A stretch of DNA of 64,000 nucleotides from Pseudonocardia benzenivorans CB1190 (GTDB taxonomy: Bacteria; Actinomycetota; Actinomycetes; Mycobacteriales; Pseudonocardiaceae). A program made the translations under genes and the position numbers. Location of the stretch: contig NC_015312.1 in NCBI RefSeq assembly GCF_000196675.2, positions 1,736,001-1,800,000 of the forward strand, given 5' to 3'. The notes beneath the pieces are model-generated. The model was given only the letters and a program-made list of their open reading frames with translations. It was not told where the DNA came from and searched no databases. The stretch's first letter is position 1. Every line of letters starts with the position of its first letter. Of this stretch, positions 8,028-17,065 are shown piece after piece.

Positions 8028-8051
8028 TCATCTGAACGAATCGACAGATGA
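8028..8051. promoter_or_regulatory. Candidate repressor operator upstream of cbtB
   Basis: A perfect 7-bp inverted repeat, TCATCTG (8028-8034) and CAGATGA (8045-8051), is separated by 10 bp. It lies directly after the predicted -10 element and covers the predicted start site of the cbtBA transcript, the usual place for a metal-responsive repressor. The regulator is not encoded next to it and its identity is unknown. Confidence 0.5.
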
Positions 8052-8052
8052 G

Positions 8053-8081
8053 AGGGTGAGGTGCCCTCGACCGAAAGTCAA
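8053..8081 (-). promoter_or_regulatory. Housekeeping-type promoter for cbtBA
   Basis: On the minus strand TTGACT (8081-8076) is followed by 17 nt and CACCCT (8058-8053). The -35 box is near-consensus and the -10 box weak, typical of a regulated actinobacterial promoter. The predicted start near 8046 falls inside the inverted repeat at 8028-8051. Confidence 0.5.
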
Positions 8082-8297
8082 GGTCCGTCCCAGTCTTCGG
8101 ATACCGCCTCTAGCTGCGTAGTTACGCGGATAGCGTGAGTCGTCCGGTACAGCCGTCCCGTGCCCGCGGGTCCGTGTCGCCGACGAGTTCTGCCCGCTGC
8201 GACAAGGACTGTGCTCTGCCGGCCAAGCGCGCGCGGGCGCGGGCGGAGATCCTCACCACACGTCCCGGACCACCACCACGCAGTGACGGGGAGAGCC
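8082..8297. other. Remaining intergenic region between cbtB and the molybdopterin oxidoreductase
   Basis: This stretch should hold the rightward promoter. I see a perfect palindrome GCGTAGTTACGC at 8116-8127 followed by GGATAGCGT, but no convincing -35/-10 pair. I looked for a cobalamin riboswitch on the minus strand and found no B12 box. Confidence 0.4.
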
Positions 8298-10466
8298 ATG
8301 ACCGCGGCTGCCGAGCCCACCACGAGAGCCACCGACCCGAGCGCGCCCCGGACCGTGCGGGCCGCCTGCCCGCAGGACTGCCCCGACACGTGCGCGATGG
8401 TCGTGACCGTCGACGACGCCGGTCGCGCCGTCGAGGTGCGGGGCGACCCCGAGCACCCGTACACCGCGGGCGGGCTGTGCGTGAAGGTCAACAACTACCT
8501 CGACCGCGTGTACGACCCCGGACGCGTGCTGTTCCCGTTGCGCCGCACCGGACCCAAGGGCAGTGGCCGGTTCGAGCGGATCACGTGGGACGACGCGCTC
8601 GACGAGATCGCCACCCGCTTCCGCGGCATCGTCGACGAGCACGGCGGCGAGGCGATCATGCCCGTCAGCTACCTCGGGACCCAGGGCATCCTCAACGGGC
8701 TCAACGTCGGCGACCCGTTCTTCGCGAAGCTCGGCGCCACGATCTCCGAGCGCACCTACTGCGACTCCGGCTCCTGTACCGCCTACGCCATGACCATCGG
8801 CGACACCGCGGGCGTCGACCCCGAGAGCCTCGTGCACTCGAAGTTCATCCTGATCTGGGCGTGCAACGTCATGTCCACGAACCTGCACCTGTGGCCCTAC
8901 ATCGCCGAGGCCCGCAAACGCGGCGCGAAGGTCGTCGTCGTGGACCCGGTGCGCACCCGCACGGCCGCGGCCGCCGACCAGCACATCCCGCTGCGCCCGG
9001 GCACCGACGCCGCGCTCGCGCTCGCGATGGCCCACGTGATCATCTCCGAGGGCCTCACCGACCAGGCCTACGTCGACGCCCACACCGTCGGTTTCCCGGA
9101 GTTCGCGGAACGGGTCGCGCAGTACACGCCGGAGTGGGCGGCGGCCGAGACCGGCGTCCCGGCCGACACCATCCGCACGCTGGCGCGCGAGTACGCGGGC
9201 GGCCAGCCGTCGGTCATCCGGATCGGGGTGGCCGTCGAACGCCACGCCGGCGGCGGCCAGACCGTCCGCGCGCTGGCGTGTCTGCCCGCGCTCGTCGGGG
9301 CCTGGCGCAAGCCCGGTGGCGGCATCCTGCAGCTGCCCTTGTGGGCGTTCCCCGTCAACTGGGGCGCGTTCATGCGCCCGGACATGTTGACGCCGGGCAC
9401 CCGGATCGTGAACCAGTTCCTGCTCGGCGAGGCCCTCACCGGCGGGCTCGCGCTCGACCCGCCGATCAAGGGGCTGATGGTCTACAACTCGAACCCCGTC
9501 GTCGTGTGTCCCGACCAGGACAAGCTCATCGAGGGCCTGCAGCGGGAGGACCTGTTCACCGTCGTGAGCGAACAGTTCATGACCGACACCGCCGACTACG
9601 CCGACATCGTCCTGCCCGCCACGACGCAGCTCGAGCAGGACGACATCATGTTCTCCTGGGGTCACCTCTACGTGACCTACAACCACCGGGCCATCGAACC
9701 GCTCGGTGAGGCCGTTCCCAACACCGAGATGTTCCGACGCCTCGCCGCCCGGATGGGCTTCGACGACCCCGTCTTCCGGCGCTCCGACGACGACATGATC
9801 GCCGAGGCGTTCGACTGGTCCCACCCGCACATGCAGGGCATCACCGTGGAGTCGTTGAAGGACAAGGGCTGGCAGCGGCTCACCGTCCCGCCGCCCGACG
9901 AGTACGCCCCGCACGCGGAGGGGAACTTCCCGACGGCGTCGGGCAGGACCGAGCTCGCCGCGTCCGCGGCCGCGGGCGGCAACTTCGTCGTCCCGCTGTT
10001 CCGGCAGGGTTCCAACGAGTTCCAGCCCGGCCAGCCCGTCGACCCGTTGCCGCACTACATCCCGCCGCGCGAGGCCGCGCACACCGATCCCGAGCGGGCC
10101 GCGCGCTACCCGCTGAACCTGTTGACGCCGAAGTCGCACGCGTACATCAACTCCAGCTTCGCCAGCCACGCGTTCCACCGGCGGGTGCAGAAGGAGCCCA
10201 ACGTGATCATGCATCCCGACGACGCCGCCGCCCGCGGGATCTCCGACCAGGACCCGGTGCGGGTGTTCAACGACCGCGGCGAGTTCACCGTCCTGGCCAA
10301 GCTCGACGACGCCGTCATGCCAGGGGTCGTCGTGTCGAGCCTGGGCGGATGGCGCAAGCACTCGAAGGCGACGGCCACGCTGGCCGCGGTGAACTCGACG
10401 CAGTTCGCCGACCTCGGCAACGCTCCGACGTTCTCCGACACCCTCGTCGAGGTGGAGATCGCCTAA
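8298..10466 (+). CDS. Molybdopterin (bis-MGD) oxidoreductase with [4Fe-4S] cluster
   Basis: This 722-residue enzyme belongs to the DMSO-reductase/formate-dehydrogenase superfamily. The N-terminal cluster ligands are Cys24, Cys28, Cys32 (ACPQDCPDTC) and Cys61 (GGLCVKV). Molybdopterin-binding segments follow, for example MPVSYLGTQGILNGLN, VVVDPVRTRTAAAADQHIPL and MVYNSNPVVVCPDQDK. The C-terminal dinucleotide-binding domain contains NLLTPKSHAYINSSFA and DDAAARGISDQDPVRVFN. No Tat signal is visible, so it is probably cytoplasmic. The substrate is unknown. No small FeS subunit or membrane anchor lies beside it, so the electron partner must be elsewhere. GGGGAG before ATG 8298 sets the start. Its stop overlaps the convergent AraC stop. 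Confidence 0.88.
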   Translation: MTAAAEPTTRATDPSAPRTVRAACPQDCPDTCAMVVTVDDAGRAVEVRGDPEHPYTAGGLCVKVNNYLDRVYDPGRVLFPLRRTGPKGSGRFERITWDDALDEIATRFRGIVDEHGGEAIMPVSYLGTQGILNGLNVGDPFFAKLGATISERTYCDSGSCTAYAMTIGDTAGVDPESLVHSKFILIWACNVMSTNLHLWPYIAEARKRGAKVVVVDPVRTRTAAAADQHIPLRPGTDAALALAMAHVIISEGLTDQAYVDAHTVGFPEFAERVAQYTPEWAAAETGVPADTIRTLAREYAGGQPSVIRIGVAVERHAGGGQTVRALACLPALVGAWRKPGGGILQLPLWAFPVNWGAFMRPDMLTPGTRIVNQFLLGEALTGGLALDPPIKGLMVYNSNPVVVCPDQDKLIEGLQREDLFTVVSEQFMTDTADYADIVLPATTQLEQDDIMFSWGHLYVTYNHRAIEPLGEAVPNTEMFRRLAARMGFDDPVFRRSDDDMIAEAFDWSHPHMQGITVESLKDKGWQRLTVPPPDEYAPHAEGNFPTASGRTELAASAAAGGNFVVPLFRQGSNEFQPGQPVDPLPHYIPPREAAHTDPERAARYPLNLLTPKSHAYINSSFASHAFHRRVQKEPNVIMHPDDAAARGISDQDPVRVFNDRGEFTVLAKLDDAVMPGVVVSSLGGWRKHSKATATLAAVNSTQFADLGNAPTFSDTLVEVEIA

Positions 10467-11407
10467 CCGACGCTCCTGGCCCGGTGTGCGCTGGGGGAGA
10501 CCCCGAACCGGGCCCGGAAGGCGCGGCTGAAATGTGCCGAGTCGGGCAGCCCCCACCGCGCGCCGATCGCGCCCACCGTCAGCGCGGCGCAATCCGGGCG
10601 GGCCAGATCGGCGAAACACGCCTGCAGCCGCCGCTCCCGGACGTAGGCGCCGACGCTCGTGTCCGTCTCCGAGAACAGCTTGTGCAGGTAGCTCACCGAG
10701 ATGGCGCAGGCGGCGGCGATCTGCGCGGGCGTCAGCGCCGGGTCGGACAGGTGCTCGTCGATGTAGGCCTGGGCGCGCAGCAGGTGCAGGTTGGGCGACG
10801 ACGCCGGGTCCACCCGGCTGCGGACGAGTGCGACGTACACGTCGCCGATCGACTGCATGATCGCGGTGCGGCTGGCCGGCGGCAGGCTCTCCGCGTCGAG
10901 CCGGTGCAGCGCGGCCAGCAGCGGCGGGACCATCGCGCCGACGCCGGACCGGCCGTCGAAGCGGACGGCCGTGGCCGCCGTCAGCTCGGCGCGGGTCAGC
11001 GGCAGCAGCCGCGTCGGGAACAGGCAGACCGAGTACTCGAAGTCGCCCGCGGTGACGAAGCGGAACGGCCGGGCGCTGTCGTAGAGCACGAAGTCGCCGG
11101 GACCGATCACCGCCTCGCGGCCGTCCTGCGCGACGAGCGTGCGGCCCTTGCGGGCCAGGGCTATCTGGAAGTAGTCCTCGTCGGCCGTCCGGACCTGCCG
11201 GGTCGTGCGCTCGAAGTGGTGCGCCCCGGCGGCGATCTTGCGCAGCTGGGTGTCGGCCATGGACACCGCGGTGACACGGCCCCGGACGTCGGACCCGGCG
11301 GCGGGCCGCACGTCGAGCGTCACGAACTGGTCGCACACCGTCGAACGCCAGAAGTCGAGCCGGTCGCGCTCGGCCACCGACGCCGTGTCGATCGTGGTGA
11401 TTTCCAT
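10463..11407 (-). CDS. AraC-family transcriptional regulator with AraC-binding-like N-domain
   Basis: In this 314-residue regulator, residues about 1-185 form the AraC-binding-like sensor (RLDFWRSTVCDQF, DEDYFQIALARKGRTLV, VIGPGDFVLYDSARPF). Residues about 205-310 carry the double helix-turn-helix (YIDEHLSDPALTPAQIA; ISVSYLHKLFSE; RWGLPDSAHFSRAFR; FGVSPSAHR). This layout is typical of regulators that respond to small organic effectors. It is convergent with the molybdopterin oxidoreductase, with stop codons overlapping at 10463-10466, so the two transcripts collide with no terminator between. Whether it controls that enzyme cannot be told from sequence. Confidence 0.9.
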   Translation of the reverse strand: MEITTIDTASVAERDRLDFWRSTVCDQFVTLDVRPAAGSDVRGRVTAVSMADTQLRKIAAGAHHFERTTRQVRTADEDYFQIALARKGRTLVAQDGREAVIGPGDFVLYDSARPFRFVTAGDFEYSVCLFPTRLLPLTRAELTAATAVRFDGRSGVGAMVPPLLAALHRLDAESLPPASRTAIMQSIGDVYVALVRSRVDPASSPNLHLLRAQAYIDEHLSDPALTPAQIAAACAISVSYLHKLFSETDTSVGAYVRERRLQACFADLARPDCAALTVGAIGARWGLPDSAHFSRAFRARFGVSPSAHRARSVG

Positions 11408-11685
11408 GGCTGGTGGCCGACGCTACGCCGCGGCGCGGGGTGCGCGCATCCGGTCGATCGGGTGCTTCGACCTGCGGAGACGCATCCACGGATTCCCGGT
11501 GCCCGTGGAGCCGAGAATGCGTCAGCGCGTCCGCGGGGACGGCGGCGCGTCCGGCCGGCAGACCGGCCCTTCGGCGGCGTCGCCAGGTTCACGAGGTAGC
11601 GGGGGAGCGTGCACAGCCGCCTCGATGTCTTTCGCGAACTCGGCCAGTCAGACGGCACGCGACCTCGGTGTCGAGACGCCCAGGC
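11408..11685. other. Non-coding spacer upstream of the AraC gene
   Basis: About 280 bp lie between the AraC start and the tRNA terminator. No coding potential, RNA gene or repeat family was recognised. The region presumably carries the AraC promoter, but I see no good -35/-10 pair. Confidence 0.4.
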
Positions 11686-11727
11686 AACACAGAACAGCCC
11701 CTCGCCCTGTTTCAGCAGGTGAGGGGC
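11686..11727 (-). terminator. Rho-independent terminator of the tRNA-Arg transcript
   Basis: On the minus strand a hairpin with stem GCCCCTC/GAGGGGC (outer arms 11727-11721 and 11703-11697) and an inner CCTG/CAGG stem is followed by TTCTGTGTT. It sits 25 nt beyond the tRNA 3' end and would end a DUF3105-DUF305-tRNA or tRNA-only transcript. Confidence 0.7.
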
Positions 11728-11751
11728 CGTTTCGGCTGTAGGCACTCGGAG

Positions 11752-11823
11752 TGCCCCCGGTAGGATTCGAACCTACGCTCCCGCCTCCGGAGGGCGGTGC
11801 TCTATCCCCTGAGCTACGGGGGC
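11752..11823 (-). tRNA. tRNA-Arg (anticodon CCG)
   Basis: A 72-nt cloverleaf on the minus strand has acceptor GCCCCCG/CGGGGGC, D-arm GCTC/GAGC, and anticodon stem CCGCC/GGCGG with loop CTCCGGA (anticodon CCG, reading CGG). The T-arm is GTAGG-TTCGAAT-CCTAC and the discriminator base is A; CCA is not encoded. It lies only 15 bp after the DUF305 stop on the same strand, so it may be processed from that mRNA or transcribed from a promoter inside the gene. Confidence 0.95.
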
Positions 11824-11838
11824 CGTACGCGAGCAACC

Positions 11839-12642
11839 CTAGCGCACCGCGTTCACCGGCAACGGCTGGGCCCCGCGCTCGGCCAGCAGCTGCGTCATGT
11901 ATTGGGCCTCCGACGTCTGCGAGCTGAGCATCTGCGCGGCGAGGTTGCGCACGTCGGGCACCTGCGCGTACTTGGCGCCGTACTCGAGCATCCCTGCTCC
12001 GCCCTCGTGGTGGCGGAGCATGAGCTGCAGGAACAGCACGTCGAGCTCCTTGCCCGTCGACGCCCGCAGCCTGCGCAGGTCGTCGTCGGTGGCCATGCCC
12101 GGCATCGCGGCCATCCCGGCGGCGGCGACGGTGGGGCCGTGGTCGTGCGCGGGCGCGCCGACCATCCACTGCATGTAGGCGCCGCTGTGCTGCGCCGGCT
12201 GGCCCCAGAGCGCGAGCCAGCCCTGCATCCGGCCGATCTGCGCGGTCTGCGTCGACTCGATGTCGAACGCGAGCTGGCGCAGGGCGGGGTCGCTCGTGTG
12301 GTCGCGCTCCCAGTTCGCCATGTCGACGGCCTGCTGGTGGTGCACGGTCATGTCCTGCGCGAACCCGACGTCGACCGAGTCGGCCTGCGGGACCGACAGG
12401 TCACCCGGGGCGTTGTGCAGCCCGACGAGCAGGCCGCCTGCGCCGCCGAGCAGCAACAGCGCGAGGACGGCGCCGATGATCACGGCGGGGCGCACCCAGC
12501 GCGGCTCGCCACCGCCGCCACCGCCGTCGTGCTCGTCCTCGGCGGGCGGGTCGTCGAGCGGGGGCACGGGGGGCGAGACCTCGGCCTCGACCGGGTCCAC
12601 GGGTCCCGCCGGGTCGGGGTGCGTCACGTCCGCGGCGGTCAC
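11839..12642 (-). CDS. DUF305 membrane-anchored ferritin-like protein
   Basis: This 267-residue protein has a short Pro/Asp/Glu-rich cytoplasmic N-terminus and one transmembrane helix (about residues 52-75, AVIIGAVLALLLLGGAGGLLVG). An exported DUF305 domain follows with two His motifs, TVHHQQAVDMA and MLRHHEGGAGML, and a Met/His-rich loop (AAAGMAAMPGMATD). DUF305 proteins are often associated with copper or other metals. The GTG start at 12642 overlaps the stop of the DUF3105 gene (GTGA), so the two are coupled and probably act together at the cell surface. tRNA-Arg follows 15 bp downstream. Confidence 0.88.
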   Translation of the reverse strand: MTAADVTHPDPAGPVDPVEAEVSPPVPPLDDPPAEDEHDGGGGGGEPRWVRPAVIIGAVLALLLLGGAGGLLVGLHNAPGDLSVPQADSVDVGFAQDMTVHHQQAVDMANWERDHTSDPALRQLAFDIESTQTAQIGRMQGWLALWGQPAQHSGAYMQWMVGAPAHDHGPTVAAAGMAAMPGMATDDDLRRLRASTGKELDVLFLQLMLRHHEGGAGMLEYGAKYAQVPDVRNLAAQMLSSQTSEAQYMTQLLAERGAQPLPVNAVR

Positions 12643-13580
12643 TGGCCGCCCGTGTTCGGGACGGCGCCGCCCATCCCGCTCTGGTCCGTGGTGGCCGCGG
12701 GGTTGCCCGCGGCGTTCTCGTCCACGACGGTCTTGCCGTCGATCTGGCTCGTCGGCGGCGTCGGCACGAACGGGGGCGGGTTGTCCTGGTCGAACTGGCC
12801 CGGGCCGAGCGCGGCGCAGGTCGCCCCGACCTCCGGGTACTGGTACCGGTTGAGCCGCAGGGCCTGGATGAACTGGTCGATCCGCGGGTCGTTCGGGTCC
12901 GACACCTTGAGCTGGTGGCCCCACGACTGCAGCGAGATCGGCTGGTCGAGCCCGGGGTAGGGGGCCATCACCATGTAGGTCTGGCCCTGCACCTTCGACG
13001 CGAGCGTCGCGACGCCCTCGCTGCTGACGGTGTCGGGGTTGTAGGCGATCCACACCGCGCCGTGCTCGAGGTCGTGCACGAGGTTCTCCTGGCGCACGGG
13101 CGTCGGGTAGACGACGCCGTTGCACGCCGCCCAGAACCCGTCGTGCGCGCCGCCGAAGGGCGGGCTGTGGGTGTAGGCGACACGCTGGTCGGGCAGCACG
13201 TGGTTGCCGCCGGTGTACTTGATCACCTGGACGCCCGCGATCTGTGTCGACGGGTCCTGGTTGCGCTCGGACGGCGTGTACGACGGGGCGTTGGCCTTGG
13301 CGACCAGGTACCACCCCAGCCCGCCCGCGAAGAGCACCACGACGAGGATCAGCGAGATCATGCCCCACGGCGTCGACCGGCCGCGGACGGCCGACGACTT
13401 GCGGGCCCCGCTCACCGCCGACCTCGAGCCGCGGCCCGACGACGCGTTGCGGGGAGAGCGGGAGCCCTGGCCGGCCCCGGTCGACCGGCCGCCCCGGCTC
13501 GACCGGTCGCCACGGGTCGGCTGCGCACCCCGCCCCGCCTGCGGATTGCGCGCCGACTTGCTGCTCTTGCCGCTGACCAT
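12639..13580 (-). CDS. DUF3105 membrane-anchored protein
   Basis: In this 313-residue protein the first ~70 residues are Arg/Ser/Gly-rich and cytoplasmic, followed by one transmembrane helix (MISLILVVVLFAGGLGWYLV) and an exported DUF3105 domain. The family signature is clear: GGNHVLPDQRVAYTHSPPFGG, AACNGVVYPTPVRQENLVHD, LEHGAVWIAYNPDTV. The conserved His/Cys residues suggest a metal or redox function, but the role is unknown. ATG 13580 gives the shortest frame that keeps the basic tail. DUF3105 and DUF305 genes commonly sit together in actinobacteria, as here. Confidence 0.88.
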   Translation of the reverse strand: MVSGKSSKSARNPQAGRGAQPTRGDRSSRGGRSTGAGQGSRSPRNASSGRGSRSAVSGARKSSAVRGRSTPWGMISLILVVVLFAGGLGWYLVAKANAPSYTPSERNQDPSTQIAGVQVIKYTGGNHVLPDQRVAYTHSPPFGGAHDGFWAACNGVVYPTPVRQENLVHDLEHGAVWIAYNPDTVSSEGVATLASKVQGQTYMVMAPYPGLDQPISLQSWGHQLKVSDPNDPRIDQFIQALRLNRYQYPEVGATCAALGPGQFDQDNPPPFVPTPPTSQIDGKTVVDENAAGNPAATTDQSGMGGAVPNTGGQ

Positions 13581-13688
13581 CGAACCGCTGACCTCTTCCG
13601 ACCACCCTGGGAATCGTCGCGCGCACCACAGCCCGCGCGGTGCCGCAGTGTAGAAGTGCCACCTGAGACCCACCTGAGCAGCACCTCC

Positions 13689-13694
13689 TAGACT
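13689..13694 (+). promoter_or_regulatory. -10 hexamer for a leaderless argS transcript
   Basis: TAGACT lies 7 nt before the GTG start of argS, so transcription would begin at the start codon. No ribosome-binding site is visible. No good -35 box was found. Confidence 0.4.
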
Positions 13695-13701
13695 CGCAAC
13701 G

Positions 13702-15345
13702 GTGACTCCCGACGTGCTCGCCGACCTGGTCCGTGTCGCCGCGCTGGACGTGCTGGCCGACCGAGGCCTCGACGCGGCGGCGCTGCCCGACGACGTCGGC
13801 GTCGAACGCCCTCGCAACCCCGAGCACGGCGACTACGCCACCAACGTCGCGCTGCGCACCGCCAAGAAGGCGGGCGTCAACCCGCGCGACCTCGCGACCT
13901 GGCTCGCCGAGGCCCTCGCCGCGCGCGACGGCATCGCCTCCGCCGAGATCGCCGGGCCCGGCTTCATCAACCTGCGGCTGGCGTCCGACGCCCAGGGCGC
14001 CATGGTCGGGCAGGTCCTCGCGGCGGGCGCGGCCTACGGCACCGGCGACGAGCTGGCGGGACGCAGCGTCAACCTCGAGTTCGTGTCGGCCAACCCGACG
14101 GGCCCGCTGCACCTGGGCGGGACCCGCTGGGCCGCGGTCGGCGACGCGCTGGGCCGGATCCTGTCGGCGCGCGGGGCGGCCGTCACGCGCGAGTACTACT
14201 TCAACGACGCGGGCGGCCAGATCGACAGGTTCGTCGCGTCGCTGGTCGCGGCGGCCAAGGGCGAGCCCGCGCCGGAGAACGGGTACGGCGGGGCCTACAT
14301 CGCCGACATCGCGGCGCGGGTCGTCGCGGCCGAGCCGGGCGCGCTGGACTCCCCGGAGCGCGACGAGGTGTTCCGCCGGGTCGGGGTCGGCTTCATGTTC
14401 GACGAGATCAAGTCCGACCTGCACGACTTCGGCACCGACTTCGACGTCTGGTTCCACGAGGACTCGCTGCACAAGTCGGGTGCGGTCGAGCGGTCGGTGC
14501 AGGAGCTCAAGAACTCCGGCGCGCTGTACGAGAAGGACGGCGCCTGGTGGCTGCGCTCCACCGAGCACGGCGACGACAAGGACCGCGTCGTCATCAAGAG
14601 CGACGGGCGGCCCGCCTACATCGCCGGCGACATCGCCTACTTCCGCGACAAGCGCGCCCGCGGCTTCGACCTGCTCATCTACATGCTGGGCGCCGACCAC
14701 CACGGCTACATCGGCAGGCTCAAGGCGGCGGCCGCCGCGTTCGGCGACGACCCTGCCGTCGTCGAGGTGCTGATCGGGCAGATGGTCAACCTGGTCAAGG
14801 ACGGCACACCGGTCCGGATGAGCAAGCGGGCGGGCACCGTCGTCACGATGAACGACCTGGTCGAGGCCGTCGGCGTCGACGCGGCGCGGTACTCGCTGAT
14901 CCGCAGCTCCGTCGACTCGGTCCTCGACGTCGACCTCGACCTGCTCGTCCGGCGCAGCAACGACAACCCGGTCTTCTACGTGCAGTACGCGCACGCGCGG
15001 CTGGCGTCACTCGCGCGCAACGCCGCCGACGTCGGGCTCACTCCCGGCGTGGAGTTCGGGCTGCTCGAGCACCCGCGCGAGGGCGACCTCATCCGCACGA
15101 TCGGCGAGTTCCCCGAGGTGGTGCGGGCGGCCGCCGAGCTGCGCGAGCCGCACCGCGTCGCCCGCTACCTCGAGTCGCTGGCCAGCGCGTACCACAAGTT
15201 CTACGACGCCTGCCGGGTCCTGCCGCTGGGCGACGAGGAGATCACCGAGCTGCACCGGGCCCGGCTGGCGCTGTGCGTCGCCGCGCGCCAGGTGCTCGCC
15301 AACGGACTGGAGCTGCTGGGCGTGAGCGCGCCGGAGCGGATGTGA
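13702..15345 (+). CDS. argS: Arginyl-tRNA synthetase
   Basis: This 547-residue class I synthetase charges tRNA-Arg. An N-terminal Arg-tRNA-synthetase domain (about 1-95) precedes the catalytic core. [13 protein letters not shown] near residue 130-140 is the HIGH-box region, and [16 protein letters not shown] near 373-388 is the KMSK region. The C-terminal anticodon-binding domain includes [18 protein letters not shown] and [12 protein letters not shown]. Length is normal for the family. It heads the argS-lysA-hom-thrC-thrB series and overlaps lysA by four bases (GTGA). A tRNA-Arg gene lies 1.9 kb upstream. Confidence 0.97.
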   Translation: MTPDVLADLVRVAALDVLADRGLDAAALPDDVGVERPRNPEHGDYATNVALRTAKKAGVNPRDLATWLAEALAARDGIASAEIAGPGFINLRLASDAQGAMVGQVLAAGAAYGTGDELAGRSVNLEFVSANPTGPLHLGGTRWAAVGDALGRILSARGAAVTREYYFNDAGGQIDRFVASLVAAAKGEPAPENGYGGAYIADIAARVVAAEPGALDSPERDEVFRRVGVGFMFDEIKSDLHDFGTDFDVWFHEDSLHKSGAVERSVQELKNSGALYEKDGAWWLRSTEHGDDKDRVVIKSDGRPAYIAGDIAYFRDKRARGFDLLIYMLGADHHGYIGRLKAAAAAFGDDPAVVEVLIGQMVNLVKDGTPVRMSKRAGTVVTMNDLVEAVGVDAARYSLIRSSVDSVLDVDLDLLVRRSNDNPVFYVQYAHARLASLARNAADVGLTPGVEFGLLEHPREGDLIRTIGEFPEVVRAAAELREPHRVARYLESLASAYHKFYDACRVLPLGDEEITELHRARLALCVAARQVLANGLELLGVSAPERM

Positions 15346-16841
15346 TCAACGCCCATCCCGCGGGCCCCTTGCACGCGGGCGTCACCGTCCCGCCCGAGAC
15401 GGCCGGCCCCCGGCCGGGCGGCGCCGCGGAGCTCGACGGGCTCGCCACCGCGGTCTGGCCGCGCAACGCGGTGCGCGGCGCCGACGGGGTCGTACGGATC
15501 GCGGACGTCGACGTCCGCGATCTCGCGCAGACCTACGGGACGCCGCTGTTCGTCGTCGACGAGGCCGACTTCCGGTCACGGGCGGCGGAGTTCGCCGCGT
15601 CGTTCGGGGCCGAGGCGGTGCACTACGCGGCGAAGGCGTTCCTGAGCACCGAGATCGCCCGCTGGGTCGCCGACGAGGGCCTCAGCATGGACGTCGCGAG
15701 CGGCGGGGAGCTGGCCGTGGCCCTGCGCGCGGGCTTCCCGGCGGAGCGGATCGCGGTGCACGGCAACAACAAGTCCGCGACGGAGCTCGACGAGGCGGTG
15801 GCGGCCGGGGTGGGACGGATCGTCGTCGACTCCTTCCACGAGATCGCCCGGCTCGACGCGGTCGCCCGTGCGCGCGACGTCGTCGTCCCGGTGATGATCC
15901 GGGTGACGGTCGGCGTCGAGGCGCACACCCACGAGTTCATCGCGACGGCGCACGAGGACCAGAAGTTCGGCTTCTCGATCTCCGGCGGCGACACGAGCCC
16001 GGCCGCCGAGGCCGCCCGCCGGGTGCTGGCCGCGCGCGGGCTGCGTCTCGTCGGCCTGCACAGCCACATCGGCAGCCAGATCTTCGACACCGAGGGGTTC
16101 GAGGTCGCGGCGCACCGCGTCGTGCGGTTCCTCGCCCGGCTGCACGCCGAGCACGGCGCCGACGCGCTCGAGGACCTCACGACGCTCGACCTCGGCGGCG
16201 GCTTCGGCATCGCCTACCGCGCCGAGGAGTCACCGCTCGACGTCGCCGAGCTGGCCGCGCAGTTGCGCGACATCGTCAAGCGGGAGTGCCACGCCGAGGA
16301 CCTCGACGTCCCGGCCATCGCGGTCGAGCCCGGCCGGGCGATCGCCGGGCCCGGCACGGTGACCCTCTACGAGGTCGGCACGCTCAAGGACGTCCCGCTG
16401 GGCAGCGGCGCGCGCCGCTACGTCAGCGTCGACGGCGGGATGAGCGACAACATCCGGACCGCGCTCTACGACGCGGTGTACGACTGCCGGCTGGTCTCGC
16501 GGTCCTCGGCCGCGGACAGCCCCGACGGCTCCGCCGACGCCGCGCTCTCGCGGGTCGTCGGCAAGCACTGCGAGTCCGGCGACATCGTCGTGCGCGACTG
16601 CTGGCTGCCCGCCGACCTCGGGCCCGGCGACCTGCTCGCCGTCGCGGCGACCGGCGCCTACTGCTACTCGATGGCCAGCTCGTACAACCGGCTGCCCCGC
16701 CCCGCGGTCGTCGCGGTCCGCGACGGGCGGGCCCGGCTGATCCTGCGCCGCGAGACGGTCGACGACCAGTTCCGGCTCGAGGTCGACCCGGGGGCCGAGG
16801 CGACGGCACCGTCCGCGGCCACCCGTGGGGGTGGCTCGTGA
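15342..16841 (+). CDS. lysA: Diaminopimelate decarboxylase
   Basis: This 499-residue PLP enzyme converts meso-diaminopimelate to L-lysine, the last lysine step. The PLP lysine lies in HYAAKAFLS. Fold-III motifs include [34 protein letters not shown] and LDLGGGFGI, and the C-terminal barrel carries the catalytic CESGDIV. The GTG start overlaps the argS stop. A ~45-residue N-terminal extension rich in Pro/Gly precedes the core, longer than the usual ~430-residue enzyme. An internal GTG or other start is possible, but no better ribosome-binding site is visible. Confidence 0.97.
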   Translation: MINAHPAGPLHAGVTVPPETAGPRPGGAAELDGLATAVWPRNAVRGADGVVRIADVDVRDLAQTYGTPLFVVDEADFRSRAAEFAASFGAEAVHYAAKAFLSTEIARWVADEGLSMDVASGGELAVALRAGFPAERIAVHGNNKSATELDEAVAAGVGRIVVDSFHEIARLDAVARARDVVVPVMIRVTVGVEAHTHEFIATAHEDQKFGFSISGGDTSPAAEAARRVLAARGLRLVGLHSHIGSQIFDTEGFEVAAHRVVRFLARLHAEHGADALEDLTTLDLGGGFGIAYRAEESPLDVAELAAQLRDIVKRECHAEDLDVPAIAVEPGRAIAGPGTVTLYEVGTLKDVPLGSGARRYVSVDGGMSDNIRTALYDAVYDCRLVSRSSAADSPDGSADAALSRVVGKHCESGDIVVRDCWLPADLGPGDLLAVAATGAYCYSMASSYNRLPRPAVVAVRDGRARLILRRETVDDQFRLEVDPGAEATAPSAATRGGGS

Positions 16842-17065
16842 GACCGGGTTCGCAGTGACCCGGGCGACGGGCCGTACCGTGACGTACCGCGAACAGGGAT
16901 GATCTGACGGGTCGCCGCGACTCCGGGCGGGCCGCGGGGCACGCCCGGGACCGGCCGGCAGGCGGCCCGTCGGCGCCGTCCGGCCGGTGCCACCCGCGTC
17001 GACGACGCCGTCGGCCGCGGGGAGCGAGAGCCGGTGACGACACCAGGTGCAGGGGAGACGACTTC

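Noticed and set aside
8116..8127. Palindrome GCGTAGTTACGC as an AraC or molybdenum-responsive operator
   Set aside because: A single 12-bp palindrome with no second site or matching consensus; kept only as a note.
7984..8297. Cobalamin riboswitch upstream of cbtB
   Set aside because: No B12 box or other conserved riboswitch core was found on the minus strand.
8253..11489. Very long open frames antisense to real genes (also 41358-45062 and 57293-60214 on the minus strand)
   Set aside because: They are rich in Arg, Gly, His and Asp with no domain, and mirror well-supported genes on the other strand. In DNA of this GC content stop codons are rare in several frames.
11752..11823. tRNA-Arg as an attachment site of an integrated element
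   Set aside because: There is no integrase gene nearby and no direct repeat of the tRNA 3' end in the window.
16842..17065. Threonine/lysine attenuator before hom
   Set aside because: No leader peptide rich in Thr, Ile or Lys codons and no terminator/antiterminator pair could be drawn.
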